A stretch of 13,955 nt of DNA. It comes from Darwinibacter acetoxidans_A. GTDB taxonomy: Bacteria > Bacillota > Limnochordia > Darwinibacteriales > Darwinibacteriaceae. This document shows positions 6,233 to 13,955 of the stretch, piece after piece. Positions within the stretch are counted from its first letter, which is position 1, and every line of letters begins with the position of its first letter. Location: positions 1 to 13,955 of the forward strand of contig JBHGWS010000025.1 in the NCBI GenBank assembly GCA_041936745.1. The letters run 5' to 3'. A program made the position numbers and the translations under genes. The notes under the pieces were generated by a model, which saw only the letters and a list, made by a program, of their open reading frames with translations, did not search any database and was not told where the DNA came from.

Positions 6233-7678
6233 CTAATTCCTGCCGCCTGCCAATTCCTTCCTCAACAATTTGTTAACGATCCGCGGATCCGCTTTACCTT
6301 GGGTAGCCCGCATAACCTGGCCGACAAAAAATCCAAACAACTGCGTTTCGCCGTTTTCGTAGCGCTCTACCAATTCTGCGTTGTCCTCTAAAATTTCCGC
6401 CAAAACCCTACCTAATTTGGCACTGTCGCTGACCATGCGCCAACCTTTTTCCTCCACGATCTCCAAAGCCGGTTTCTCACTTTTAAACATCTCATCCAAA
6501 ACATCCTTGCCTTGGTTGTGGCTGATGGCCCCTTCTTTAATCAGCTCTAAAAGGCCGGCGATCCTCGCCGGGCTCAAATGGCCTTTGCTGCGCGCTAAGC
6601 GGGCGTAATCTCCCATCAGGAAATTTGCGATAGCTTTAAGATCCCCGAAATGAGCGGTGATCGCTTCGAAAAGATCGCCAAATTCAGGATAGTTTACTAA
6701 AAAAGTCGCTTCGTAGCGGCTCAGCTGATACTCCTTTTGCAGCCGGTGGAGGCGGTCAATGGGCAGCTCAGGCAGGGATTCTCTGATTTTTTTAATCCAG
6801 GATTCCCCTAAATACAAAGGCGGTAAATCCGGTTCGGGAAAGAACCTGTAGTCAGGCGCATCACCCTTGGAGCGCATGGGCATTGTTTTACTCCGCCGCT
6901 CATCCCAAGTGCGGCTTTCCTGCAAAATTTCGCCGCCCCGCTCCAAAACATCCGCTTGCCGTTTTTCCTCGAATTCTAAAGCCCTCTCTAAAGCCCGGAA
7001 AGAATTAAGGTTTTTTATCTCGACTTTGGTACCTAAAACAGTACTTCCTTTCGGTTTGAGAGAAATGTTGGCATCGCAGCGCAGGGAACCTTCTTCCATC
7101 TTAGTGTCGGAAACTCCGGCGTAATTTAAGACCAGCCGCAGCTGTTCCAAAAAAAGCCGCGCCTGCGCCGGTTCAGTAATATCCGGTGCGGTAACAATCT
7201 CAATTAAGGGAATGCCCGCCCGATTGTAATCTACCAGCGAAAACTCTGAATCCACAATGCTTTCGCCGCTGTGAATAAGCTTGCCCGCTTCTTCTTCCAG
7301 GTGAACACGGGTAATTTCGGTCCGCTTCAGTTCATCGTCAAAGTAGTAATCTAAATAACCCAAGCTGCAGAGGGGGTAGTTGTCTTGGGTAATCTGGTAC
7401 GCCTTCGGCAGATCAGGGTAAAAATAATTCTTGCGGTCAAATTGACTGGCGGGGTTAATTTTGCAGTTCAAGGCAAAACCGGCCCGCACCGCCAGTTCCA
7501 CCGCCTTCTCGTTGACCACGGGCAGCGAGCCCGGTAAACCGAGGCAGACCGGGCAGCAGTGTGTGTTGGGCTCGGCACCGAATTTTGTGGAGCAGCTGCA
7601 TAAAAATTTGCTTTCTGTTAAAAGGGCCACATGTATTTCCAGGCCGATCACCGTATCATAATTTTTAGTCAACACCAA
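6233..7678 (-). CDS. gatB: Aspartyl/glutamyl-tRNA amidotransferase subunit B
   Basis: A 481-residue subunit of the cytoplasmic GatCAB complex, which recognises Glu-tRNA-Gln and/or Asp-tRNA-Asn, activates the carboxylate with ATP, and receives ammonia from GatA. Signatures are the N-terminal VIGLEIHV, a Cys cluster near residues 27-45 (CSCS and HCCPVC) fitting the family zinc site, GLPGSLPVVNEKAVELA, FDRKNYFYPDLPKAYQITQ, and the C-terminal tail domain with FFVGQVMRATQGKADPRIVN. Length is usual. The start is ambiguous: TTG 7678, GTG 7675 and TTG 7672 are in frame behind GGGAGGG. The last gives the best spacing (about 7 bases) and a family-like MTKNYDTVIGLEIHV. All three overlap the end of gatA by 8-14 bases, so translation of the two subunits is coupled. 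Confidence 0.96.
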   Translation of the reverse strand: MVLTKNYDTVIGLEIHVALLTESKFLCSCSTKFGAEPNTHCCPVCLGLPGSLPVVNEKAVELAVRAGFALNCKINPASQFDRKNYFYPDLPKAYQITQDNYPLCSLGYLDYYFDDELKRTEITRVHLEEEAGKLIHSGESIVDSEFSLVDYNRAGIPLIEIVTAPDITEPAQARLFLEQLRLVLNYAGVSDTKMEEGSLRCDANISLKPKGSTVLGTKVEIKNLNSFRALERALEFEEKRQADVLERGGEILQESRTWDERRSKTMPMRSKGDAPDYRFFPEPDLPPLYLGESWIKKIRESLPELPIDRLHRLQKEYQLSRYEATFLVNYPEFGDLFEAITAHFGDLKAIANFLMGDYARLARSKGHLSPARIAGLLELIKEGAISHNQGKDVLDEMFKSEKPALEIVEEKGWRMVSDSAKLGRVLAEILEDNAELVERYENGETQLFGFFVGQVMRATQGKADPRIVNKLLRKELAGGRN

Positions 7679-9092
7679 ACCCTCCCTGCAGTTCTTTTTC
7701 CAGCTTATAAGCTGCCTGAAAGATCAGTTCTTCCTGGAAATGCCCCCCCATCAGCTGAATGCCGATAGGCAGCGACCGTGAATCGTGTCCGCAGGGCAGG
7801 CTGAGTGCGGGTATGCCGCTTAAGTTTGCCAAAGCGGTGAACAAGTCGGAAAGGTACATTTCCAAAGGATTGCGTTTCTCGCCGATTTTAAAGGCGGTCG
7901 TAGGCGTTGTCGGCGTAACGATTAAATCCACCTTTTGGAAGGCCTTCTGCACATCTCTTTTAATTAAAGTCCGCACTTTTTGAGCCCGTTTATAATAGGC
8001 TTCATAATGGCCTGCGCTTAACACATACGTTCCCAGCATAATCCGCCTTTTAACTTCCGCCCCAAAGCCCGCCGAACGGGTTTTGGCGAACATAGTGTTG
8101 CTGTCGGCCGCTTTTTTGCGGCTGCCGTAACGAACCCCGTCGTAACGGGCCAGGCTGGAACTGGCTTCGGCAGTAACAATAGTTAAATAAGTATCTATGG
8201 CGTAGGCGTTAATGGCGAGCGAAATGGGAACTATTCTGCCGCCCAGTTTCTCCAAAGCAGTCAAACCGGCCTGCAAGGCCTCTGCCACCTCTTGATTTAA
8301 GCCGGCATTAAAAAATTCTTCCGGTATGCCGATGCGCAGGCCCCGCAGGGAAAAGTTTTCCCAGTCGGGCACCTGAAATGGTTTGGCTTTGGCAGTAGTG
8401 GCATCCTTTTTGTCGGGCCCGGCCAAAAGCGAAAACAAAACTGCCGTATCTGCCACATTCTTGCCCAAAGGCCCTACTTGATCCAAAGAGGGTGCCAAGG
8501 CCACAACGCCGTAGCGGGAAATACTGCCGTAGGTGGGTTTTAACCCCACCACACCGCAAAAGGAAGCCGGCTGGCGGATAGAACCGCCCGTATCAGTACC
8601 CAAAGCCCAAGGGGCTTGTCCCCCGGCCACAGCAGCCGCGGAACCGCCGCTGGAACCGCCCGCAACCCGTTTCAAATCGCTGGGGTTGCGGGTTACCCCA
8701 TAGGCGGAATACTCTGTGGAAGAACCCATGGCAAATTCATCTAAATTGGTCTTGCCAATAAGCGGCAGCCCTTTTTCCTTCAGGCGGCAGATCACCGTCG
8801 CATCATATAATGGGATGTAATCTGCCAAAAGGCGGGAAGCGCAGGTAGTGCGGAGCCCCTTAGTGGAAATGTTGTCTTTCACGGCAATGGGGATGCCGTC
8901 CCACGGGGACAAACTTTGGTTCTTAAGCCTGCGTGAATCCGCCTCCTCCGCCTGTTTTAAAGCTGCTTCTTCGTTTATTGTAATAAAGGCGTTTAACTCC
9001 GGTTCCCGCTCTTTTAAACGCTCTAAATATTTTTGCACAAGTTCTTTGCTGGAAATCTTTCTCGTTTCTAAAAGCTGAGCTGTTTTTATCAT
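7665..9092 (-). CDS. gatA: Aspartyl/glutamyl-tRNA amidotransferase subunit A
   Basis: A 475-residue amidase-signature enzyme that hydrolyses glutamine and feeds ammonia to GatB. The Ser-cisSer-Lys catalytic set is complete: K72 in AVKDNIS, S147 in the GGSSGGSAAAVAGG loop and S171 in GTDTGGSIRQPASFCG. All three sit 7 residues before the positions known from Staphylococcus aureus GatA, so the relative spacing is conserved. The glutamine-binding part with YGVVALAPSLDQVGP and the C-terminal LPCG...LPIGIQLMG segment are present. Its ATG overlaps the gatC stop as ATGA and follows GGAGGG, a clear case of translational coupling that suits a complex with fixed stoichiometry. Confidence 0.97.
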   Translation of the reverse strand: MIKTAQLLETRKISSKELVQKYLERLKEREPELNAFITINEEAALKQAEEADSRRLKNQSLSPWDGIPIAVKDNISTKGLRTTCASRLLADYIPLYDATVICRLKEKGLPLIGKTNLDEFAMGSSTEYSAYGVTRNPSDLKRVAGGSSGGSAAAVAGGQAPWALGTDTGGSIRQPASFCGVVGLKPTYGSISRYGVVALAPSLDQVGPLGKNVADTAVLFSLLAGPDKKDATTAKAKPFQVPDWENFSLRGLRIGIPEEFFNAGLNQEVAEALQAGLTALEKLGGRIVPISLAINAYAIDTYLTIVTAEASSSLARYDGVRYGSRKKAADSNTMFAKTRSAGFGAEVKRRIMLGTYVLSAGHYEAYYKRAQKVRTLIKRDVQKAFQKVDLIVTPTTPTTAFKIGEKRNPLEMYLSDLFTALANLSGIPALSLPCGHDSRSLPIGIQLMGGHFQEELIFQAAYKLEKELQGGFGVD

Positions 9093-9382
9093 TCCTGTCC
9101 CTCCACAATGCGCGGAACTCTGAAAAAACCGTCTTGGGTATCAGGCCCGCCGGCCAACACGTCTTCCTGTTTGAGGCCGACCCGAACTTGATCGGGCCGC
9201 AAAACACTCTGCAGCCGCAGAGCATGGGCTGTACCGTCCGTTTGGGAAACATCTACTTCCCGCAGTTTGGCCCAGGACTTTAAAAACCCTGCTAAGTCCT
9301 GCCGATACTGCTCTATTTCCGCCTCACTTAACTCAAGCCTTGCCAGTTTAGCGATGCGCATTACTTCACGGCGATCAATCAA
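9089..9382 (-). CDS. gatC: Aspartyl/glutamyl-tRNA amidotransferase subunit C
   Basis: A 97-residue small subunit that wraps around the GatA-GatB interface and stabilises the complex. Family features are REVMRIAKLARLELSEAEIEQ near the N-terminus, the central TAHALRLQSVLRPD (a variant of the PTxHxxxxxNxLRxD segment) and the C-terminal FFRVPRIVE. I place the start at TTG 9382: it gives MIDRREVMRIAKLARL, which fits the family, and GAGGGGGG lies six bases before it. An ATG at 9400 would add six residues but would consume that ribosome site. With the TTG start the gene overlaps the end of ligA by 8 bases, so its translation is probably coupled to ligA. Confidence 0.93.
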   Translation of the reverse strand: MIDRREVMRIAKLARLELSEAEIEQYRQDLAGFLKSWAKLREVDVSQTDGTAHALRLQSVLRPDQVRVGLKQEDVLAGGPDTQDGFFRVPRIVEGQE

Positions 9383-11378
9383 GTTTAGCCCCCCTCTCAT
9401 TTAAAAATTGAATAAACTCATCTTCCGTTAAGATAGGCACGCTTAATTCCTCCGCCTGTGCCAGTTTGGAGCCGCCGCGCTCACCGGCAACAAGGTAATT
9501 TGTCCGACTGCTTACGCTGGAGGCAACACCGGCACCAAAGGAGCGCAGCAGATCCGCTGCTTCCTGCCTGCCAAAGCGCTGCAGGCGCCCGGTCAGCACA
9601 AAGGTTAAACCGCTTAAAACCTGCGGCTTTTTTGGCCCTCCACTCCGTTTCAGCCTTAAGCCCGCCTCCTTGAGAGCTTTCACCAATGCCTGGTTTTCCG
9701 GATCGGCGAAATAGTCGAGGATAGATTGGGCGATTTTTTCGCCAACCGAATTAATCTCAAGCAGTTCCTCTTTGGTAAGCGACGCTAATTCATCGATGTC
9801 CGCCACCGCGCCCGCAATTTCCCGAGCCACCTCTGCGCCCACAAGCCTAATCCCTAGGCCGAAGATGACGCGGGAAAAATCTTGTTCTTTACTGCGGGCA
9901 ATCGCGGTTAATAAGTTTTCGGCTGATTTTTCGCCGAAGCGCTCCAACGCCAAGAGATCTTCTTTAGTCAACCGGTAGAAATCCCCGGCATTTTTTAGCA
10001 AGCCGTTATCTATCAACTGGCTGATAATGGCCGGGCCTAAGCCTTCGATATCCAAAGCACCGCGGGAAGCAAAATGGATTAACCTTGCCAAGCGCTGCGC
10101 CGGACACTGGGCGTTAACGCAGCGGGTCACCGCTTCGCCGGGCACCCTTACCGCCGCGCTGCCGCAGGCGGGGCAGTGCGCTGCCATTTTAAAAGGCACT
10201 TCGCTGCCGTCCCGCCTTGCGGGAAGCGAGCGCACTATTTCAGGGATCACATCGCCCGCTTTTTGTAAAACAACGTAATCACCGATGCGGATATCCCTAT
10301 CTTTAACGATATCTTCGTTATGCAGTGTTGCCCGGCTGACCCGGGAGCCATCGACAAACACGGGTTCCAGCTCTGCCAGGGGTGTTAAGGCACCTGTCCG
10401 GCCCACCTGCACCCCAATGTTTAAGACCTTAGTTATAACCTGCTCGGGGGGGAACTTGTAAGCAATGGCCCATCTGGGGCTGCGGGCCGTTGTCCCCAAG
10501 GAGTGCTGCATTTCCAAATCGTTGACCTTAACAACCACACCGTCAATTTCGTAATCTAATTCCCGCCGTTTTTCTTTCCACTCTTCGATAAAATCGATAA
10601 CTTCTTCTGCGTTTTCACAGAGGCGGGAATGGGGGTTGATCCGCAGGCCCAGTTTTTTAATATACTCCAGGGCTTTCTTTTGGGTATCACAGGCCGCCGA
10701 AGCCCTGCCGCCTAAACCGTAAAGGTAAATCTCTAAAGGCCTTTCCGCCGTAACTCTTGGATCAAGCTGGCGCAAAGAGCCCGCCGCCGCGTTGCGGGGG
10801 TTGGCAAAAAGGCTGAGGCCTTCTTTAGCCCTGCTTTCGTTAAGAGCTTCGAAATTACTCCGGTTAATATATACTTCGCCCCGCACATTAATATTCACCG
10901 GTTCATGCAGGCGCAGGGGAAGTGCCCGGATGGTGCGCAGATTGGAAGTGATATCTTCGCCAACTTCACCGTCCCCGCGGGTCGCGCCGCGCACGAAATA
11001 ACCGTTCTCGTAATCGAGGGAGACTGCCAACCCATCTATTTTCAGTTCACAAATATAATTTAAAGCCGTCCGGCTGTGGCGTTCAATCCTCTTGAAAAAA
11101 GCCAGAAGATCCTTTTTTGTAAAGGCGTTATTCAAGCTTAACAGAGGCTCTAAATGCTCTACCGCATCAAACCCGGGGCTGGGGGCATGCCCTACCCTTT
11201 GAGTGGGCGAATCGGCTGTAATTAAATGAGGGTGCTCGTTTTCCAATTCTATTAATTTGCGCATCAACTCATCGTATTCCTGGTCGGAAATACTCGGTTT
11301 ATCCAAAACGTAATATTGATAATTGTGATACCTTAACTCCGACCGCAGACGTTCGATTTCCTGCCTAAGATCCTCCAC
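9375..11378 (-). CDS. ligA: NAD+-dependent DNA ligase
   Basis: A 667-residue enzyme that seals nicks in duplex DNA during replication and repair using NAD+. Domains in order: Ia domain with YHNYQYYVLDKPSISDQEYD (NMN contacts), the nucleotidyltransferase domain with the adenylated lysine in ELKIDGLAVS (about K113) and RGATRGDGEVGEDIT, an OB fold, a four-Cys zinc finger (CPACG followed by CVNAQCPAQ), helix-hairpin-helix repeats, and a C-terminal BRCT domain (LTFVLTGRLQRFGRQEA through FIQFL). I chose GTG 11378 because AAGGAGG is six bases upstream; a GTG at 11396 would add six residues but has no ribosome site. It lies 19 bases after pcrA and overlaps gatC by 8 bases, the order commonly found in clostridia. 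Confidence 0.97.
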   Translation of the reverse strand: MEDLRQEIERLRSELRYHNYQYYVLDKPSISDQEYDELMRKLIELENEHPHLITADSPTQRVGHAPSPGFDAVEHLEPLLSLNNAFTKKDLLAFFKRIERHSRTALNYICELKIDGLAVSLDYENGYFVRGATRGDGEVGEDITSNLRTIRALPLRLHEPVNINVRGEVYINRSNFEALNESRAKEGLSLFANPRNAAAGSLRQLDPRVTAERPLEIYLYGLGGRASAACDTQKKALEYIKKLGLRINPHSRLCENAEEVIDFIEEWKEKRRELDYEIDGVVVKVNDLEMQHSLGTTARSPRWAIAYKFPPEQVITKVLNIGVQVGRTGALTPLAELEPVFVDGSRVSRATLHNEDIVKDRDIRIGDYVVLQKAGDVIPEIVRSLPARRDGSEVPFKMAAHCPACGSAAVRVPGEAVTRCVNAQCPAQRLARLIHFASRGALDIEGLGPAIISQLIDNGLLKNAGDFYRLTKEDLLALERFGEKSAENLLTAIARSKEQDFSRVIFGLGIRLVGAEVAREIAGAVADIDELASLTKEELLEINSVGEKIAQSILDYFADPENQALVKALKEAGLRLKRSGGPKKPQVLSGLTFVLTGRLQRFGRQEAADLLRSFGAGVASSVSSRTNYLVAGERGGSKLAQAEELSVPILTEDEFIQFLNERGAKLD
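9389..9396 (-). promoter_or_regulatory. Ribosome binding site deciding the gatC start
   Basis: GAGGGGGG on the minus strand, inside the last codons of ligA and six bases before TTG 9382. It supports the TTG over the upstream ATG at 9400. Confidence 0.7.
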
Positions 11379-11384
11379 CTTTTT

Positions 11385-11391
11385 CCTCCTT
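11385..11391 (-). promoter_or_regulatory. Ribosome binding site deciding the ligA start
   Basis: AAGGAGG on the minus strand, six bases before GTG 11378. The alternative GTG at 11396 lies upstream of it and has no comparable site. Confidence 0.8.
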
Positions 11392-11397
11392 CTCACC

Positions 11398-13545
11398 CTA
11401 TATTTTAACCAACGGTGCGTAATGGGCGATTACTGTTTTCAACCCATGTTCGGGAAACACTATGCTGAGCTGTAAATCCCCGTGGGCATCTTTTACTGAA
11501 ACGACCATGCCTTCACCCCAAGCTTCATGTTTGACTTTATCCCCCGCCTTGTATTCCGCTTCTGTGTCTTTGGACCCATTCCTCTTAGGTATTATCCCCG
11601 ATAAATGGGTCAATGCCCCGGGCTGGCCGTGATTTTCCAAAAACCTGGCATCAATTTCTTCTACGAAGGGGGAAACGAGCATGCGTTTGGTAGCGCCGTA
11701 AAGTGTGCGGACTTTAGCACAGCTTAAAAACAAATGCTCTTGAGCCCTGGTCATTCCCACATAGGCCAAACGGCGCTCTTCTTCAATTTCTCCCGGTTCC
11801 TCCAGTGAGCGGGCATGGGGGAAAATGCCTTCTTCCATACCGCAGACAAAAACAACGGGAAACTCCAGCCCCTTGGAAGCATGCAGAGTCATTAAGCTGA
11901 CGGCGTCCGCCGCTTGATCGTAGGTGTCCACATCGCTGATTAAAGCTACATGTTCCAAAAGCGCACCTAAATCCGGGCCTTCTTCTTTTTCAAACTGCTT
12001 TGTTACAGACAAAAACTCCTGTAAGTTCTCTCTGCGGCCCAAAGCCTCCTCATCGCCCTGGCGCTCCAGATCGTCCAGATAGCCGCTTTCCACAAGGACC
12101 CGTTCGGTCAATTCCGTTAAAGACAGTTTGTCCGCTTGTTCCCTTAAACGGGCTGTCATTTCTTTGAATTCACCAAGCGCCCTCAAAAACCTTGCGCCAA
12201 GGCCCTCTATTCCGTCCAGGTAGGACAAACTTTCAAAGAGGCTTAAGCCAAACTCCGCCGCATAAGAAGCCAGGCGGTTTAACGTTACTTCCCCAATGCC
12301 CCTTCTGGGGACATTGATAATGCGCCTGAAACTGAAATCATCCTGCGGATTGTAAATTAAGCGCAGGTAGGCTAAAAGGTCTTTGATTTCTCTGCGGTCG
12401 TAAAACCGCAGGCCGGAGACAATCCGGTAGGGAATGGCCCGCCTGATAAATTCTTCTTCCAGGACTCTGGAAAGAGCATGCGTCCTGTATAAAAGGGCAA
12501 ACTGGCCAAAATTTCGGCCGCCTTCCCGCTGCAGCCGCTCGATTGTCCGAGCGATAAAGGCGGCTTCTTTCCATTCGTTTTCCCCTTGGTAAAAGCCGAC
12601 TTTTGCTCCCGCGGCTTTGCTGGTCCAAAGCCTTTTTTCCTTGCGCTCCGTGTTGTGTTTGATAACGGAGTTGGCAGCCCCCAAAATATTTTTGGTGGAA
12701 CGGTAGTTTTCTTCCAATTTTATGATCCGGGCACCGGGAAAATCTTTTTCAAACTCCAAGATATTGCGGATATCGGCGCCGCGGAAGGCGTAAATGCTTT
12801 GGTCCTCATCGCCCACTACACAAATATTGCCTGATTTTTGGGCCAGCAGGCGGATTAACACGTACTGGGCGTGGTTCGTATCTTGATATTCGTCCACTAA
12901 GATATGGGAAAAGCGATCTTGATACTTGTTCAACACATCTTTATGGTTTTGCAGCAGGTTCACCGTCACCATAATTAAATCGTCGAAATCCAAAGCATTG
13001 TTGGCCCGAAGCTTCTCTTGGTATAATTTATAGACTTTGGCTGTGGTGTTTTCCCAGTAGTCCAAAGCCCCGGCCTCGTATGCCGCGGGCCCAATCAATT
13101 CATCTTTAGCCCTGCTGATGGCAGCTAAAAGCTGCCTGGGGGCAAACCGCTGGGGATCTAGATTAAGTTCTTTCAGACACTCCCCAATCACGGCACGCTG
13201 ATCCGCACTGTCAAAAATCTGAAAGTTAGGTGCATAGGCGGTTTTTTCGATCTCCCTGTGCAGGATGCGCACGCAGATGGAATGAAAAGTGCCCAAAACA
13301 ACCTGCCGGCCTTTTTCACCCACCAGAGATACCAAGCGGTCGCCCATCTCCTGCGCCGCTTTATTGGTAAACGTTACGGCTAAGATTCGGTAGGGTGCGA
13401 CTTGATGAGCCCGCAGCAGGTGGGCGATGCGGTACGTTAAGACTCTGGTTTTTCCGCTGCCGGCCCCCGCCACTACCAAAACAGGGCCTTCTACTGCCAA
13501 AACCGCGTCTTTTTGGTTGGCATTCAATCCTTCTAAATATTGCAT
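11398..13545 (-). CDS. pcrA: ATP-dependent 3'-5' DNA helicase PcrA (UvrD/Rep family)
   Basis: A 715-residue superfamily 1A helicase of usual length, acting in repair, rolling-circle replication and clearing RNA polymerase or recombinase from DNA. Motifs in order: LNANQKDAV near the N-terminus, Walker A AGAGSGKT at 26-33, TFTNKAA, GTFHSICVRIL, Walker B DEYQDT at 218-223, GDEDQSIYAFRGAD at 245-258 (Phe where PcrA of Geobacillus has Trp), LEENYRST, the motif V segment LMTLHASKGLEFPVVF and motif VI YVGMTRAQEHLF. The last 55 residues (GDKVKHEAWGEGMVV onward) form the Tudor-like domain reported to bind RNA polymerase. ATG 13545 is favoured by AAGGAG six bases upstream and by the family N-terminus; an in-frame start at 13599 would add 18 unrelated residues. 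It heads the minus-strand gene cluster. Confidence 0.97.
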   Translation of the reverse strand: MQYLEGLNANQKDAVLAVEGPVLVVAGAGSGKTRVLTYRIAHLLRAHQVAPYRILAVTFTNKAAQEMGDRLVSLVGEKGRQVVLGTFHSICVRILHREIEKTAYAPNFQIFDSADQRAVIGECLKELNLDPQRFAPRQLLAAISRAKDELIGPAAYEAGALDYWENTTAKVYKLYQEKLRANNALDFDDLIMVTVNLLQNHKDVLNKYQDRFSHILVDEYQDTNHAQYVLIRLLAQKSGNICVVGDEDQSIYAFRGADIRNILEFEKDFPGARIIKLEENYRSTKNILGAANSVIKHNTERKEKRLWTSKAAGAKVGFYQGENEWKEAAFIARTIERLQREGGRNFGQFALLYRTHALSRVLEEEFIRRAIPYRIVSGLRFYDRREIKDLLAYLRLIYNPQDDFSFRRIINVPRRGIGEVTLNRLASYAAEFGLSLFESLSYLDGIEGLGARFLRALGEFKEMTARLREQADKLSLTELTERVLVESGYLDDLERQGDEEALGRRENLQEFLSVTKQFEKEEGPDLGALLEHVALISDVDTYDQAADAVSLMTLHASKGLEFPVVFVCGMEEGIFPHARSLEEPGEIEEERRLAYVGMTRAQEHLFLSCAKVRTLYGATKRMLVSPFVEEIDARFLENHGQPGALTHLSGIIPKRNGSKDTEAEYKAGDKVKHEAWGEGMVVSVKDAHGDLQLSIVFPEHGLKTVIAHYAPLVKI

Positions 13546-13551
13546 TTCTTT

Positions 13552-13557
13552 CTCCTT
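13552..13557 (-). promoter_or_regulatory. Ribosome binding site deciding the pcrA start
   Basis: AAGGAG on the minus strand, six bases before ATG 13545. It rules against the longer open frame beginning at 13599. Confidence 0.85.
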
Positions 13558-13592
13558 CAAAGCAAAACCTGCCCTCAGAGGGAGTGCAGGAA

Positions 13593-13635
13593 TCCACAAA
13601 TTCCCTATTCTGCCTGGGAGTATCCACTAATTCCC
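13593..13635. repeat. 13-base direct repeat in the pcrA/lipoprotein intergenic region
   Basis: TCCACAAATTCCC (13593-13605) and TCCACTAATTCCC (13623-13635) match at 12 of 13 positions. They start exactly 30 bases apart, about three helical turns, so a bound protein would see both copies on nearly the same face. The repeat falls in the probable leader of pcrA and upstream of the divergent lipoprotein gene. Confidence 0.8.
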
Positions 13636-13661
13636 AGAAGGTTTTTCCCCTTACCAGGCAG
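13610..13661. repeat. 8-base inverted repeat in the same intergenic region
   Basis: CTGCCTGG (13610-13617) and CCAGGCAG (13654-13661) are exact reverse complements 36 bases apart. A nested pair, TGGGA (13615-13619) and TCCCA (13632-13636), overlaps the first arm and could form an alternative hairpin. No T-run follows on either strand, so it does not look like a terminator. Confidence 0.6.
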
Positions 13662-13662
13662 A

Positions 13663-13690
13663 AATATGTTCCACAGAAAAATATTAACAA
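13663..13690 (-). promoter_or_regulatory. Candidate promoter of the pcrA cluster
   Basis: Minus-strand TTGTTA (13690-13685), a 16-base spacer and CATATT (13668-13663), each matching four of six consensus positions. It would place the transcript start near 13656, giving a leader of about 110 bases. The region is AT-rich and this is the best pair I see there, but it is weak. Confidence 0.35.
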
Positions 13691-13716
13691 AATTGGCAGG
13701 GAAGGGTGGATTTATT

Positions 13717-13955
13717 TTGCGGAATAATTTTTTTGTTTTTCCTTTACTTATTCTAACACTTATTTTAAGCGGTTGTTTGTCCGGCCCGCTACCTCCCTCT
13801 GCGGGGAAAAGTTACAGCGTTATCGGCAGTGTGCAGGATTCCCTCTCTGGCTTACCTCTGTGGTCGGGGACGGTAACGATTGGTGAGGCAAGCGCCCAAA
13901 TCAAAGAGGGGCGTTTTCAAATTGAAAATGTAGCCCCGGGGGCGCACACTTTGAA
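13717..13955 (+). CDS. N-terminus of a lipoprotein with a carboxypeptidase-regulatory-like domain (cut by window edge)
   Basis: The only plus-strand gene, open to the window edge (79 codons seen). From TTG 13717 the protein begins with a textbook lipoprotein signal: MRNN, a hydrophobic stretch, and the lipobox LSGC with Cys at residue 20. After processing it should be anchored on the outer face of the cytoplasmic membrane. The following part (SYSVIGSVQDSLSGLPLW, then EGRFQIENVAPGAHTL) resembles a carboxypeptidase-regulatory/transthyretin-like beta-sandwich of the form V-x-G-x-V-x-D then G-x-F-x-I-x-N-V-x-P-G-x-x-T-L. The TTG start has AAGGGTGGA six bases upstream and gives a normal signal length; in-frame TTG 13693 and ATG 13666 would lengthen the first part to 28 or 37 residues before and including the Cys. 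Substrate or partner is unknown. It is divergent from pcrA and probably shares regulation only by proximity. Confidence 0.8.
   Translation, partial: MRNNFFVFPLLILTLILSGCLSGPLPPSAGKSYSVIGSVQDSLSGLPLWSGTVTIGEASAQIKEGRFQIENVAPGAHTL

Larger units (their letters stand above)
13590..13675 (+). other. Cluster of three weak DnaA-box-like sites
   Basis: Compared with TTWTNCACA, the plus strand has GAATCCACA at 13590 (7 of 9), GTATCCACT at 13620 (7 of 9) and TGTTCCACA at 13667 (8 of 9), all in one orientation. An AT-rich stretch follows from about 13676 to 13760. None is a perfect box, and nothing else here resembles a replication origin, so chance or a different regulator is possible. Confidence 0.25.

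Noticed and set aside
13395..13727. A 110-codon plus-strand open frame across the pcrA start.
   Set aside because: Most of it lies antisense to the conserved N-terminus of pcrA, it has no recognisable domain, and the lipoprotein gene uses another frame at its 3' end.
13590..13760. A chromosomal or plasmid replication origin.
   Set aside because: The DnaA-like sites are all imperfect and none of dnaA, dnaN, rpmH or a plasmid rep gene is nearby; at most a regulatory cluster.
1..13955. An undescribed defence, mobile or biosynthetic system.
   Set aside because: All long frames are accounted for by conserved housekeeping families, with no transposase, integrase, toxin-antitoxin pair, CRISPR repeat or compositional island visible.

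Overview
The window reads as one stretch of chromosome from a Gram-positive anaerobe of the Bacillota, probably class Clostridia or a close relative. I base this on four things: the gene order pcrA-ligA-gatC-gatA-gatB, a valyl-tRNA synthetase gene under a T-box leader, strong Shine-Dalgarno sites with frequent GTG/TTG starts, and a SPOR-domain membrane protein behind valS-folC. This is inference from gene content; no rRNA gene is present. No mobile element, CRISPR array, tRNA or integration scar was seen, and coding density is very high.

Layout: all genes but one are on the minus strand, so transcription runs from right to left. At the right edge (13717-13955, plus strand) lies the start of a lipoprotein gene, divergent from pcrA. 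The shared 171-base intergenic region holds a near-perfect 13-base direct repeat at 30-base spacing, an inverted repeat, and three weak DnaA-box-like sites in one orientation. From pcrA leftwards come ligA (NAD+-dependent DNA ligase), gatC, gatA and gatB (tRNA-dependent amidotransferase), a divergent Lgt-like membrane protein and a Fur-family regulator. Neighbouring genes overlap or lie within about 40 bases, which suggests one transcript.

The next unit is valS-folC-SPOR protein. A near-consensus promoter (TTGACA, 17-base spacer, TATTAT) overlaps the fur stop codon. It is followed by a complete T-box leader with a GUC (valine) specifier, the conserved T-box sequence and a rho-independent terminator. 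I see no other terminator after fur, so this attenuator probably also ends transcripts from the pcrA-fur unit. At the left edge a further gene, starting with TTG at position 96, encodes a very basic N-terminus plus a hydrophobic segment and is cut off by the window.

Together the genes cover DNA unwinding and repair (PcrA, LigA), making Gln-tRNA and/or Asn-tRNA by transamidation (GatCAB), valine charging (ValS), folate polyglutamylation (FolC), metal-responsive regulation (Fur) and envelope functions (Lgt-like, SPOR, lipoprotein). Most of it is conserved housekeeping sequence. I found no clear sign of a new multi-gene system. The points most worth a second look are the Lgt-like protein lacking the usual catalytic residues, the dual role proposed for the T-box terminator, and the structured pcrA/lipoprotein intergenic region.
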